The notes beneath the pieces were generated by a model. It did no database searches and was not told where the DNA came from. It saw only the letters and a program-made list of their open reading frames with translations. Shown piece by piece: positions 1 to 12,122 of a stretch of 64,000 nucleotides of DNA (its first letter is position 1; every line of letters begins with the position of its first letter). The DNA comes from Gymnothorax reevesii (taxonomy: Eukaryota; Chordata; Actinopteri; Anguilliformes; Muraenidae). Made by a program: the position numbers and the translations under genes. The stretch spans positions 93,541,575-93,605,574 of the forward strand of contig CM056583.1 of the NCBI GenBank assembly GCA_029721435.1. Direction: 5' to 3'.

Positions 1-18
1 AAATTTTCTCATTCCCAG

Positions 19-101
19 CATTCCCCGAGAAACTTCCAGTCACCTGAGACATCTACTGCAGGGGCTTTTGCAAAGGAACCCAAAGGATCGCTTGGATTTC
101 G
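19..101 (+). CDS. ulk1: ulk1 exon: end of kinase domain
   Basis: The acceptor CAG ends at 18 and the donor G|GTCAGT is at 102. The exon starts with the last base of a Thr-like codon and reads [20 protein letters not shown], then PKDRLDF, and ends on one base (G). This is the kinase subdomain XI region, with the conserved LLQRNxKDR motif that packs the last C-lobe helices. The split G joins AC at 9093 to give Asp, restoring the family's DFDEFF-like sequence. It is the first exon in the window, so upstream kinase exons are missing. Confidence 0.9.
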
Positions 102-369
102 GTCAGTACTGCCACAGGCTGGGGCCAAGTCTGACACCTGCATGCACCCCTGTTAATGCGGTCACTGACTGTAATGGCTTTCTGAATGACCAGTTTGGCT
201 TTTGGTCCAGCCACAGTCACCATACTGATTTAAGTCTGAACAGTTCCACACTGGCATCTCACTAGATAATGTACCACAAGGCCTTCATTCTGTCTGACCA
301 TGAGGAACAATGGAAGTTTAGTCTGTGGCTGTATTGTGGCATCTTCCCTGAGAGATGATATGTGGTCAT
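102..369. other. start of a 9-kb intron, mostly unique sequence
   Basis: This is the intron sequence between the donor at 102 and the 31-bp array. I see no gene in it. Short pieces resembling GTCACTGACTGTAATGG could be diverged relatives of the array unit, but that is weak. Confidence 0.5.
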
Positions 370-3300
370 TCTGTATGTTTAACTGTAAGGACAGTATGGA
401 CTTTGGTCAGTATAACTGTAAGGACAGTTAGGACTTTAGTCAGTGTAAATAAGGACAGTATGGACTGGGCATTGTAACTGTAAGGAGAGTATGTACTTTA
501 GTCAGTGTAACTAAGGGCAGTATGGACTTGAGTCAGTGTATCTGTCAGAATAGTATAGACTTCAGTCACTGTAACTGTAATGACAGGATGGGCATGGGTC
601 AGTGTAAGTCTAAAGACAGTATGGACTGTGTGTGTAACACTAAGGGCAGTATGGACTGGTCAGTGTAACTGTAAGGACAGTATGGACTGGTCAGTGTAAC
701 TGTAAGGACAGTATGGTCTTTAATCAGTGTAACTGTAACGACAGTATGATCTTTAGTCTGTGTAACTAAGAACAGTATTGACTTGAGTCATTGTAACTGT
801 AAGGACAGTATGGACTGGTCAATGTATTTGTAAGGACAGTATGGACTTTGTTCAATGTAACTTTCAGGACAGTAAGGAATTTAGTCAGTGTAACTGTAAG
901 GACAATATGGACTTAAGTCTGTGTAACTCTAAGGACAGTATGGACTTGAGTCAGTGTAACTGTAAGGACTGTAAGAACTTTAGTCAGTGTAACTGTCAGG
1001 ACAATATGGACTTTGATCAGTATAACTGTAAGGACAATAGGGACTTGAGTCAGTGTAACTGTAAAGGCAGTGTGGACTGGACAGTGTAACTGTAAGGACA
1101 GTATGGACTGGTCATTGTAACTAAGGACATTATGGATTGGTCAGTGTAATTGTAAGGACTGTATGGACTGGTCAGTGTAACTTTAAGGACAGTATGGACT
1201 GGTCAGTGTAACTGTAAGGACGATATGGACTTGAGTCAGTGTAACTGAGGACAGTATGGACTTGAGTCAATGTAACTGAAAGGACAGCATGGACTGGTCA
1301 GTGTAACTGTAAGGACATTATGGACTGGTCAGTGTAACTGTAAGGACAGTTTGGACTGGTCAGTGTAACTGTAAGGACAGTTTGGACTGGTCATTGTAAC
1401 TGTAAGGACAGTATGGACTGGTCATTGTAACTGTAAGGACAGTTTGGATTGGTCAGTGTAACTGTAAGGACAGTATGGACTGGTCATTGTAACTGTAAGG
1501 ACAGTTTGGACTGGTCAGTGTAACTGTAAGGACAGTATGGACTGGTCATTGTAACTGTAAGGACAGTTTGGATTGGTCAGTGTAACTGTAAGGACAGTTT
1601 GGACTGGTCAGTGTAACTGTAAGGACAGTATGGACTGGTCATTGTAACTGTAAGGACAGTTTGGATTGGTCAGTGTAACTGTAAGGACAGTATGGACTGG
1701 TCATTGTAACTGTAAGGACAGTATGGACTAGTCATTGTAACTGTAAGGACAGTATGGACTGGTCAGTGTAACTGTTAGGACAGTTTGGACTGGTCATTGT
1801 AACTGTAAGGACAGTATGGACTGGTCAGTGTAACTGTAAGGACAGTATGGACTGGTCATTGTAACTGTAAGGACAGTATGGACTGGTCAGTGTAACTGTA
1901 AGGACAGTATGGACTGGTCAGTGTAACTGTAAGGACAGTTTGGACTGGTCATTGTAGCTGTTAGGACAGTATGGACTGGTCAGTGTAACTGTTAGGACAG
2001 TATGGACTGGTCAGTGTAACTGTAAGGACAGTTTGGACTGGTCATTGTAGCTGTTAGGACAGTATGGACTGGTCAGTGTAACTGTAAGGACAGTATGGAC
2101 TGGTCAGTGTAACTGTAAGGACAGAATGGACTGGTCAGTGTAACTGTAAGGACAGTATGGACTGGTCAGTGTAACTGTAAGGACAGTATGGACTGGTCAG
2201 TGTAACTGTAAGGACAGAATGGACTGGTCAGTGTAACTGTAAGGACAGTTTGGATTGGTCAGTGTAACTGTAAGGACAGTATGGACTGGTCATTGTAACT
2301 GTAAGGACAGTATGGACTGGTCAGTGTAACTGTAAGGACAGTATGGACTGGTCATTGTAACTGTAAGGACAGTTTGGACTGGTCAGTGTAACTGTTAGGA
2401 CAGTATGGACTGGTCAGTGTAACTGTAAGGACAGTATGGACTGGTCAGTGTAACTGTAAGGACAGTTTGGACTGGTCAGTGTTACTGTAAGGAGAGTTTG
2501 GACTGGTCAGTGTAACTGTAAGGACAGAATGGACTGGTCAGTGTAACTGTAAGGACAGTTTGGACTGGTCAGTGTAACTGTAAGGACAGTATGGACTGGT
2601 CAGTGTTACTGTAAGGACAGAATGGACTGGTCAGTGTAACTGTAAGGACAGTTTGGACTGGTCAGTGTAACTGTAAGGACAGTATGGACTGGTCAGTGTT
2701 ACTGTAAGGAGAGTATGGACTGGTCAGTGTAACTGTAAGGACAGTTTGGACTGGTCAGTGTTACTGTAAGGACAGTATGGACTGGTCAGTGTTACTGTAA
2801 GGAGAGTATGGACTGGTCAGTGTTACTGTAAGGACAGTATGGACTGGTCAGTGTTACTGTAAGGAGAGTATGGACTGGTCAGTGTAACTGTAAGGACAGA
2901 ATGGACTGGTCAGTGTAACTGTAAGGACAGAATGGACTGGTCAGTGTTACTGTAAGGAGAGTATGGACTGGTCAGTGTAACTGTAAGGACAGTTTGGACT
3001 GGTCAGTGTAACTGTAAGGACAGTATGGATTGGTCAGTGTAACTGTAAGGACAGTTTGGACTGGTCAGTGTTACTGTAAGGAGAGTATGGACTGGTCAGT
3101 GTAACTGTAAGGACAGTTTGGACTGGTCAGTGTTACTGTAAGGACAGTATGGACTGGTCAGTGTAACTGTAAGGAGAGTATGGACTGGTCAGTGTTACTG
3201 TAAGGACAGTTTGGACTGGTCAGTGTTACTGTAAGGACAGTTTGGACTGGTCAGTGTAACTGTAAGGACAGTATAGACTGGTCAGTGTAACTGTAAGGAC

Positions 3301-6300
3301 AGTATGGACTGGTCAGTGTTACTGTAAGGACAGTTTGGACTGGTCAGTGTAACTGTAAGGACAGTATGGACTGGTCAGTGTTACTGTAAGGACAGAATGG
3401 ACTGGTCAGTGTTACTGTAAGGAGAGTTTGGACTGGTCAGTGTAACTGTAAGGACAGTTTGGACTGGTCAGTGTAACTGTAAGGACAGTATGGACTGGTC
3501 ATTGTAACTGTAAGGACAGTATGGACTGGTCAGTGTAACTGTAAGGACAGTTTGGACTGGTCAGTGTTACTGTAAGGACAGTATGGACTGGTCAGTGTTA
3601 CTGTAAGGAGAGTATGGACTGGTCAGTGTTACTGTAAGGACAGTATGGACTGGTCAGTGTTACTGTAAGGAGAGTATGGACTGGTCAGTGTAACTGTAAG
3701 GACAGAATGGACTGGTCAGTGTTACTGTAAGGACAGAATGGACTGGTCAGTGTTACTGTAAGGAGAGTATGGACTGGTCAGTGTAACTGTAAGGACAGTT
3801 TGGACTGGTCAGTGTTACTGTAAGGAGAGTATGGACTGGTCAGTGTAACTGTAAGGACAGTTTGGACTGGTCAGTGTTACTGTAAGGACAGTATGGACTG
3901 GTCAGTGTAACTGTAAGGACAGTATGGACTGGTCAGTGTTACTGTACGGACAGTTTGGACTGGTCAGTGTTACTGTAAGGACAGTATGGACTGGTCAGTG
4001 TAACTGTAAGGACAGTATGGACTGGTCAGTGTAACTGTAAGGACAGTTTGGACTGGTCAGTGTTACTGTAAGGACAGTATGGACTGGTCAGTGTTACTGT
4101 AAGGAGAGTATGGACTGGTCAGTGTTACTGTAAGGACAGTATGGACTGGTCAGTGTTACTGTAAGGAGAGTATGGACTGGTCAGTGTAACTGTAAGGACA
4201 GAATGGACTGGTCAGTGTTACTGTAAGGACAGAATGGACTGGTCAGTGTTACTGTAAGGAGAGTATGGACTGGTCAGTGTAACTGTAAGGACAGTTTGGA
4301 CTGGTCAGTGTTACTGTAAGGAGAGTATGGACTGGTCAGTGTAACTGTAAGGACAGTTTGGACTGGTCAGTGTTACTGTAAGGACAGTATGGACTGGTCA
4401 GTGTAACTGTAAGGACAGTATGGACTGGTCAGTGTTACTGTAAGGACAGTTTGGACTGGTCAGTGTTACTGTAAGGACAGTATGGACTGGTCAGTGTAAC
4501 TGTAAGGACAGTATGGACTGGTCAGTGTAACTGTAAGGACAGTTTGGACTGGTCAGTGTTACTGTAAGGACAGTATGGACTGGTCAGTGTTACTGTAAGG
4601 AGAGTATGGACTGGTCAGTGTTACTGTAAGGACAGTATGGACTGGTCAGTGTTACTGTAAGGAGAGTATGGACTGGTCAGTGTAACTGTAAGGACAGAAT
4701 GGACTGGTCAGTGTTACTGTAAGGACAGAATGGACTGGTCAGTGTTACTGTAAGGAGAGTATGGATTGGTCAGTGTAACTGTAAGGACAGTTTGGACTGG
4801 TCAGTGTAACTGTAAGGACAGAATGGACTGGTCAGTGTTACTGTAAGGACAGAATGGACTGGTCAGTGTTACTGTAAGGAGAGTATGGACTGGTCAGTGT
4901 AACTGTAAGGACAGTTTGGACTGGTCAGTGTAACTGTAAGGAGAGTATGGACTGGTCAGTGTAACTGTAAGGACAGTTTGGACTGGTCAGTGTTACTGTA
5001 AGGACAGTATGGACTGGTCAGTGTTACTGTAAGGACAGTTTGGACTGGTCAGTGTTACTGTAAGGACAGTATGGACTGGTCAGTGTAACTGTAAGGACAG
5101 TTTGGACTGGTCAGTGTTACTGTAAGGACAGTATGGACTGGTCAGTGTTACTGTAAGGAGAGTATGGACTGGTCAGTGTTACTGTAAGGACAGTATGGAC
5201 TGGTCAGTGTTACTGTAAGGAGAGTATGGACTGGTCAGTGTAACTGTAAGGACAGAATGGACTGGTCAGTGTTACTGTAAGGACAGAATGGACTGGTCAG
5301 TGTTACTGTAAGGAGAGTATGGATTGGTCAGTGTAACTGTAAGGACAGTTTGGACTGGTCAGTGTTACTGTAAGGAGAGTATGGACTGGTCAGTGTAACT
5401 GTAAGGACAGTTTGGACTGGTCAGTGTTACTGTAAGGACAGTATGGACTGGTCAGTGTAACTGTAAGGACAGTATGGACTGGTCAGTGTTACTGTAAGGA
5501 CAGTTTGGACTGGTCAGTGTTACTGTAAGGACAGTATGGACTGGTCAGTGTAACTGTAAGGACAGTATAGACTGGTCAGTGTAACTGTAAGGACAGTATG
5601 GACTGGTCAGTGTTACTGTAAGGACAGTTTGGACTGGTCAGTGTAACTGTAAGGACAGTATGGACTGGTCAGTGTTACTGTAAGGACAGTTTGGACTGGT
5701 CAGTGTTACTGTAAGGACAGTTTGGACTGGTCAGTGTAACTGTAAGGACAGTATAGACTGGTCAGTGTAACTGTAAGGACAGTATGGACTGGTCAGTGTT
5801 ACTGTAAGGACAGTTTGGACTGGTCAGTGTAACTGTAAGGACAGTATAGACTGGTCAGTGTAACTGTAAGGACAGTATGGACTGGTCAGTGTTACTGTAA
5901 GGACAGTTTGGACTGGTCAGTGTAACTGTAAGGACAGTATGGACTGGTCAGTGTTACTGTAAGGACAGAATGGACTGGTCAGTGTTACTGTAAGGAGAGT
6001 TTGGACTGGTCAGTGTAACTGTAAGGACAGTTTGGACTGGTCAGTGTAACTGTAAGGACAGTATGGACTGGTCATTGTAACTGTAAGGACAGTATGGACT
6101 GGTCAGTGTAACTGTAAGGACAGTTTGGACTGGTCAGTGTTACTGTAAGGACAGTATGGACTGGTCAGTGTTACTGTAAGGAGAGTATGGACTGGTCAGT
6201 GTTACTGTAAGGACAGTATGGACTGGTCAGTGTTACTGTAAGGAGAGTATGGACTGGTCAGTGTAACTGTAAGGACAGAATGGACTGGTCAGTGTTACTG

Positions 6301-8828
6301 TAAGGACAGAATGGACTGGTCAGTGTTACTGTAAGGAGAGTATGGACTGGTCAGTGTAACTGTAAGGACAGTTTGGACTGGTCAGTGTTACTGTAAGGAG
6401 AGTATGGACTGGTCAGTGTAACTGTAAGGACAGTTTGGACTGGTCAGTGTTACTGTAAGGACAGTATGGACTGGTCAGTGTAACTGTAAGGACAGTATGG
6501 ACTGGTCAGTGTTACTGTAAGGACAGTTTGGACTGGTCAGTGTTACTGTAAGGACAGTATGGACTGGTCAGTGTAACTGTAAGGACAGTATGGACTGGTC
6601 AGTGTAACTGTAAGGACAGTTTGGACTGGTCAGTGTTACTGTAAGGACAGTATGGACTGGTCAGTGTTACTGTAAGGAGAGTATGGACTGGTCAGTGTTA
6701 CTGTAAGGACAGTATGGACTGGTCAGTGTTACTGTAAGGAGAGTATGGACTGGTCAGTGTAACTGTAAGGACAGAATGGACTGGTCAGTGTTACTGTAAG
6801 GACAGAATGGACTGGTCAGTGTTACTGTAAGGAGAGTATGGACTGGTCAGTGTAACTGTAAGGACAGTTTGGACTGGTCAGTGTTACTGTAAGGAGAGTA
6901 TGGACTGGTCAGTGTAACTGTAAGGACAGTTTGGACTGGTCAGTGTTACTGTAAGGACAGTATGGACTGGTCAGTGTAACTGTAAGGACAGTATGGACTG
7001 GTCAGTGTTACTGTAAGGACAGTTTGGACTGGTCAGTGTTACTGTAAGGACAGTATGGACTGGTCAGTGTAACTGTAAGGACAGTATGGACTGGTCAGTG
7101 TAACTGTAAGGACAGTTTGGACTGGTCAGTGTTACTGTAAGGACAGTATGGACTGGTCAGTGTTACTGTAAGGAGAGTATGGACTGGTCAGTGTTACTGT
7201 AAGGACAGTATGGACTGGTCAGTGTTACTGTAAGGAGAGTATGGACTGGTCAGTGTAACTGTAAGGACAGAATGGACTGGTCAGTGTTACTGTAAGGACA
7301 GAATGGACTGGTCAGTGTTACTGTAAGGAGAGTATGGATTGGTCAGTGTAACTGTAAGGACAGTTTGGACTGGTCAGTGTAACTGTAAGGACAGAATGGA
7401 CTGGTCAGTGTTACTGTAAGGACAGAATGGACTGGTCAGTGTTACTGTAAGGAGAGTATGGACTGGTCAGTGTAACTGTAAGGACAGTTTGGACTGGTCA
7501 GTGTTACTGTCAGGAGAGTATGGACTGGTCAGTGTAACTGTAAGGACAGTTTGGACTGGTCAGTGTTACTGTAAGGACAGTATGGACTGGTCAGTGTTAC
7601 TGTAAGGACAGTTTGGACTGGTCAGTGTTACTGTAAGGACAGTATGGACTGGTCAGTGTAACTGTAAGGACAGTTTGGACTGGTCAGTGTTACTGTAAGG
7701 ACAGTATGGACTGGTCAGTGTTACTGTAAGGAGAGTATGGACTGGTCAGTGTTACTGTAAGGACAGTATGGACTGGTCAGTGTTACTGTAAGGAGAGTAT
7801 GGACTGGTCAGTGTAACTGTAAGGACAGAATGGACTGGTCAGTGTTACTGTAAGGACAGAATGGACTGGTCAGTGTTACTGTAAGGAGAGTATGGATTGG
7901 TCAGTGTAACTGTAAGGACAGTTTGGACTGGTCAGTGTTACTGTAAGGAGAGTATGGACTGGTCAGTGTAACTGTAAGGACAGTTTGGACTGGTCAGTGT
8001 TACTGTAAGGACAGTATGGACTGGTCAGTGTAACTGTAAGGACAGTATGGACTGGTCAGTGTTACTGTAAGGACAGTTTGGACTGGTCAGTGTTACTGTA
8101 AGGACAGTATGGACTGGTCAGTGTAACTGTAAGGACAGTATGGACTGGTCAGTGTAACTGTAAGGACAGTATGGACTGGTCAGTGTAACTGTAAGGACAG
8201 TATGGACTGGTCAGTGTTACTGTAAGGACAGTTTGGACTGGTCAGTGTAACTGTAAGGACAGTATGGACTGGTCAGTGTTACTGTAAGGACAGAATGGAC
8301 TGGTCAGTGTTACTGTAAGGAGAGTTTGGACTGGTCAGTGTAACTGTAAGGACAGTTTGGACTGGTCAGTGTAACTGTAAGGACAGTATGGACTGGTCAG
8401 TGTAACTGTAAGGACAGTTTGGACTGGTCAGTGTAACTGTAAGGACAGTTTGGACTGGTCAGTGTTACTGTAAGGACAGTTTGGACTGGTCAGTGTAACT
8501 GTAAGGACAGAATGGACTGGTCAGTGTAACTGTAAGGACAGAATGGACTGGTCAGTGTAACTGTAAGGACAGTTTGGACTGGTCAGTGTAACTGTAAGGA
8601 CAGTATGGACTGGTCAGTGTAACTGTAAGGACAGAATGGACTGGTCAGTGTAACTGTAAGGACAGTATGGACTGGTCAGTGTAACTGTAAGGACAGTTTG
8701 GACTGGTCAGTGTTACTGTAAGGAGAGTTTGGACTGGTCAGTGTAACTGTAAGGACAGTATGGACTGGTCAGTGTAACTGTAAGGACAGTTTGGACTGGT
8801 CAGTGTTACTGTAAGGAGAGTTGGGTCA
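370..8828. repeat. 31-bp satellite array, about 270 copies
   Basis: Head-to-tail units of 31 bp with a core like GGTCAGTGTAACTGTAAGGA followed by CAGTATGGACT. Copies before about 1250 are diverged and vary in length; later ones are nearly identical. Monomer types differ at a few positions (GTAACT or GTTACT; GGACAG or GGAGAG; TATGG, TTTGG or AATGG). The order of types repeats in blocks of 496 bp (16 units) and in a larger 2,573-bp block. It fills most of the intron between 101 and 9093. Open frames inside it (for example 841-1089) are artefacts of the repeat. Confidence 0.97.
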
Positions 8829-9092
8829 ACTGCGGTGTTCTCTCTGTGTTCTGTCTTTTACCCAACAATAATCACACATGATTCAGTATTAGTGTACACA
8901 CACGATGCGGTGTGTATATTTCGCGTCAGTGGACATCAGATGAGTTTGTGTGGAAGGTCTGTTCATCTGGTGTGTCCCATAAGGACTGCGCTGATGCTGT
9001 CGCTGGGGCTATTTCAGTAGATTCACTAATGTCTCTCTTCCCTCCGTGTGGTGCTTTTAAATTATATTATTGTTCCTGCTCTTTCCTTTCAG
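8829..9092. other. intron end before the exon at 9093
   Basis: Unique intron sequence from the edge of the 31-bp array to the acceptor. It ends with a T/C-rich tract (CTCTTTCCTTTCAG) at 9079-9092. Nothing else was recognised. Confidence 0.6.
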
Positions 9093-9143
9093 ACGAGTTT
9101 TTTCTCCATCCGTTCCTGGAGCTGAGTTCACCCATGAGGAAAT
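9093..9143 (+). CDS. ulk1: ulk1 exon: HPFL motif closing the kinase domain
   Basis: A small 51-bp exon reading DEFFLHPFLELSSPMRK across its split first codon. HPFL is the conserved end of the ULK kinase domain. Acceptor TTTCAG, donor T|GTGAGT. The last base T joins CG at 9411 to give Ser, matching the family's RKS. Short, but the motif and both phases make it secure. Confidence 0.9.
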
Positions 9144-9410
9144 GTGAGTCCTGTCTCACCTCATCCCCTGCTGGTGTCCACGTGTCTTTTCATTCACTAC
9201 GGCAGAGAAATATTAAACCATGATTATGATCCACCTCAGTTCACTTTCTTTGGCTGATTTATTTCTTTGGAAAGTAATTCTACATCAGACACTACTCACC
9301 GTAAGCTGTGTGTCTGTGTTTGTGTGTGCGCATGCATGTCTGTATGGTATTTTTGTATATACGACTGTGCACGTATGACTGTGCACATGCATGCGTGTGT
9401 GCTCTAACAG

Positions 9411-9499
9411 CGGCCCTCGCTCCTACGGCCTCGTACCCAAGCTCAGGATCTGCCAGCTCCTGCAGCAGCTCATCCACCTCGCACCTGGCCTCTCCTCCG
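9411..9499 (+). CDS. ulk1: ulk1 exon: Ser-rich linker start
   Basis: 89 bp reading ALAPTASYPSSGSASS, then CSSSSTSHLASPP. The serine run and SHLASPP match the start of the ULK1 linker rather than ULK2. Acceptor CTAACAG, donor CCG|GTGAGT, ending in phase 0. This part is expected to be disordered. Confidence 0.92.
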
Positions 9500-9648
9500 G
9501 TGAGTCACCCTCGTCACATGACATGGGACTCTGGAGCAGGGGGCGGGGCCTATGAGCTGCTAACTAACACATTCCATGTGTGCAAACTTCTGTTCTGTGT
9601 TTGTGTGTGTACATTTATGTGTGTGTGTGTGTGTGTGTGCGTGAGCGT

Positions 9649-9684
<36 letters not shown>

Positions 9685-10110
9685 CAGCGTCATTTCAGAT
9701 CATTAGCTACTCTTTTGGGAGCATCTAAAAATATCTCGTAAAGGCTGAGACTTCAGTTAACAGTAAAACATGCATTTGTGAGCTTGTGACATACCTGTAT
9801 GTTCTAGAAAATCAAAATCAAGTGCTTTGCCTTCAAACATCGTTGCCTTTAGTAGGTAGCTTGGCTCAGTCGAACATCGCCAATGATCTCTCCTCTCGAA
9901 CTGAAACATTTGCTTCGGATTCAAGTATTTTTCTACACTCGACTGATCTTTCCTGATGCAGCTGAACCTACCAATAGGGCCACAATTCATGATTATAATT
10001 ACATCTGCAGGCGTACTGTGTGGTGTGTAAGTGTAGAAAAGTAATTTCATCTCAAAGTAATTGCATGAGTGACCCGAAGCTGCTTTCCTCCCGCCATTTT
10101 GGCTCTGCAG
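9500..10110. repeat. intron with GT/GA microsatellite
   Basis: The intron contains a (GT)n run followed by (GA)n at about 9593-9675. The flanking sequence is unique and no gene was seen. Short open frames in GT-rich sequence around 9308-9706 are low-complexity artefacts. Confidence 0.7.
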
Positions 10111-10267
10111 CTCTCAGTAGCCGAGATTCAGCAGCTGCAGGCCAAAGCTCTGCCCTCCCAGTCTCGGGACTCCCCTGACTTCCTCCTGAAGGACTCCGCT
10201 GGCGGGAGCAGCAAAGACTCCTCCTGTGACACGGACGACTTCGTCATCGTGCCCGCCCACCTCCCCG
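10111..10267 (+). CDS. ulk1: ulk1 exon: LIR motif
   Basis: 157 bp starting LSVAEIQQLQAKAL and ending SCDTDDFVIVPAHLP plus one base. DDFVIVP is the LC3-interacting region of ULK1 (DFVMVP in human) that binds ATG8-family proteins on autophagic membranes. SSKDSSCDTDDF is one of the most conserved stretches of the linker. Acceptor CTGCAG, donor CCCG|GTCAGC. Confidence 0.95.
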
Positions 10268-11316
10268 GTCAGCCTGCTCTCTCTCTCTCGTCCAATCACA
10301 GCTCCGGACTCCCGAGTAACAGTGTGTCTGCAGCACAGTGCTGAAGACTGCTCCGTGTGGGACACATTGTTTAACTGCTTTTTTATTTGTTTTTGCACAA
10401 GGCCGCCCAGTCCTCCTCCCATTGGTTTTACTCCAACTCTAACAAAGCAATTGTCTCTTTATCGTCAAATATAATATCTGCAAAATTAGGTTTGGAGAGA
10501 AAACTGCTGCATGATGTCATTAAAGTTAACTAATCACTTGTATGAATGAAGGCACAGTGGAAGCTAGAAATGTAGATCTCTGTATTTGGTGCAGTGCATA
10601 GCGACAGTGGTCTAATGCACAGAGTGTCTTTGTGCCCTGATGTACTTCCTGATGTAGACTGTAGTCGCCCTCTCCATAACATACTCAATCTGCAGACTAG
10701 TTCAGTATTATCATTTGTTATATTTGATGGATTCGTGATGTATATCATCTCACTGACATGGAGAACTTCTCCTGCCTCCTGGTGGTGAATTATATCTGTC
10801 ATAGTGGGAGATTGTGTGTCAGACTAATGTGAGCTACAGGGAAGAAGTATCGTTATTTGTCCCGTGAACAGATGTGAGCGAGTCTGCAGTATTATTCTCA
10901 GTGTTCTGCAGAATTGTTCTCTGATCAGATACATACGTGCTCAGGTTACCTATTACTGAACGGGAAAAGCAGACCAGCCTAGATTAGGTGGATTGAAAAC
11001 ATTTAAAACTGGTGGTGCGAAAATTTCTGCCTATTCGTTGTCACAAGAAATATAAATGACAGGCTAGTCATGTGCTGTTGGCCTCAGCTGAATTCTGGGT
11101 CTGAGAGAGTAAGGAAAGCATCGCCTCTGAATGAAAACTGACAATATCTGACAGTTGGGGCCTAAACCGATCTATGTGAAAGTGTGTGATAACGACATGC
11201 GGCGGACATCTCATGGCGAAAGAGCCGGCTGTGCATAATGACACATTGTATAGCGCTCTAGATTCAGTCGTAAACATTCATTAATTAATTTAGTCACCTT
11301 TGTAAATACTTTGGTA

Positions 11317-11353
<37 letters not shown>

Positions 11354-11355
11354 AG
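10268..11355. other. intron ending in a CT microsatellite
   Basis: About 1.1 kb of intron with no gene or repeat recognised, except for a (CT)n run at about 11316-11355. That run directly forms the polypyrimidine tract before the acceptor at 11355. Confidence 0.6.
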
Positions 11356-11416
11356 ATGATGTCGCTGGTGAGGTGCATGATGGGAGGTTTGTGCAGGACA
11401 GCTTGATTTATTGTGG
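11356..11416 (+). CDS. ulk1: ulk1 exon: short linker exon
   Basis: 61 bp reading (D)DVAGEVHDGRFVQDSLIYC plus two bases. It corresponds to the human stretch around DSLMCSG. The incoming G from 10267 gives Asp and the outgoing GG plus G gives Gly. Acceptor CTCTCAG, donor GG|GTGAGT. Similarity is modest, but both phases fit. Confidence 0.82.
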
Positions 11417-12020
11417 GTGAGTGCTCTTGAACACTGCAGAGGTGCTATCTCTCTGCCATCGACAGACAGCAGTCAGATGTTAGCGGTCACTCATTTAGCG
11501 GAGCACAAGGCCCTGCTCATGTACTGCTGTGCTGCAGCCCTGAGGTCAGTCTCATGGCAGCTAAACTCGTGTCAGCGCTGAAACCCCACAGTCAGGACAT
11601 TTAATGAGCTATAATGGCTGCGAATCACCTCCATTTTTTTTATCCACTAAGAGCTGAAGTCGACTCTTTCCCACTTGAATAGCCTGCAGGTTCCATCATC
11701 TCTCTCTGCTACTTCCTGTTGACATAAAAAATTGTAGCCTGCATGCATGTAGCATTTTCAATGAAAACAGTGGTCTGGGGACAGTTTCACCTTTTAACAT
11801 GTATGAGATAAGGCTAGGCTATGGAACAGGGAAAGCTGGTCCCAGAACAGTTCTACTACTCTGAGAATATGGCCCTCAGTATTCCTGGAGGGTGCAGCAG
11901 TATTACTTGACTCATTGCCCTGTGGTTTAAATAGTTCAGTGGTTCAGCTCCTAAGCGCCGACTTACCTCTGTCGTTGTGAGGAAGTATCCTGCCAACACA
12001 CATTTCCTGTATAACTCCAG

Positions 12021-12104
12021 GAGCTCTCTGCTGACCTCTACTGGACTGGGCAGTCAGGCAAAAACCCCACCGCCATCGCCCCCCTCTGGAGGTCGCCATG
12101 CACG
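12021..12104 (+). CDS. ulk1: ulk1 exon: Pro/Ser linker
   Basis: 84 bp reading SSLLTSTGLGSQAKTPPPSP, then PSGGRHA plus CG, matching human SSLVASAGLES and TPSPSPP. Acceptor CTCCAG, donor CACG|GTAAGG. The split CG joins C at 26945 to give Arg, restoring the family's RCG. The last ~15 bases plus the donor resemble the unit of the minisatellite at 14067-15722. Confidence 0.92.
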
Positions 12105-12122
12105 GTAAGGGTCACCCTGGAG

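Noticed and set aside
841..1089. Open frame of 82 codons with Cys/Asp-rich repeats
   Set aside because: It is read through diverged 31-bp satellite units and has no homology or start context.
370..8828. CRISPR-like appearance of regular repeats
   Set aside because: Units are directly adjacent with no unique spacers, and the window is eukaryotic. It is a satellite.
9308..9706. 132-codon open frame with VCVCVC runs
   Set aside because: It reads a real ulk1 exon only in part (9411-9499). The rest is GT/GA microsatellite.
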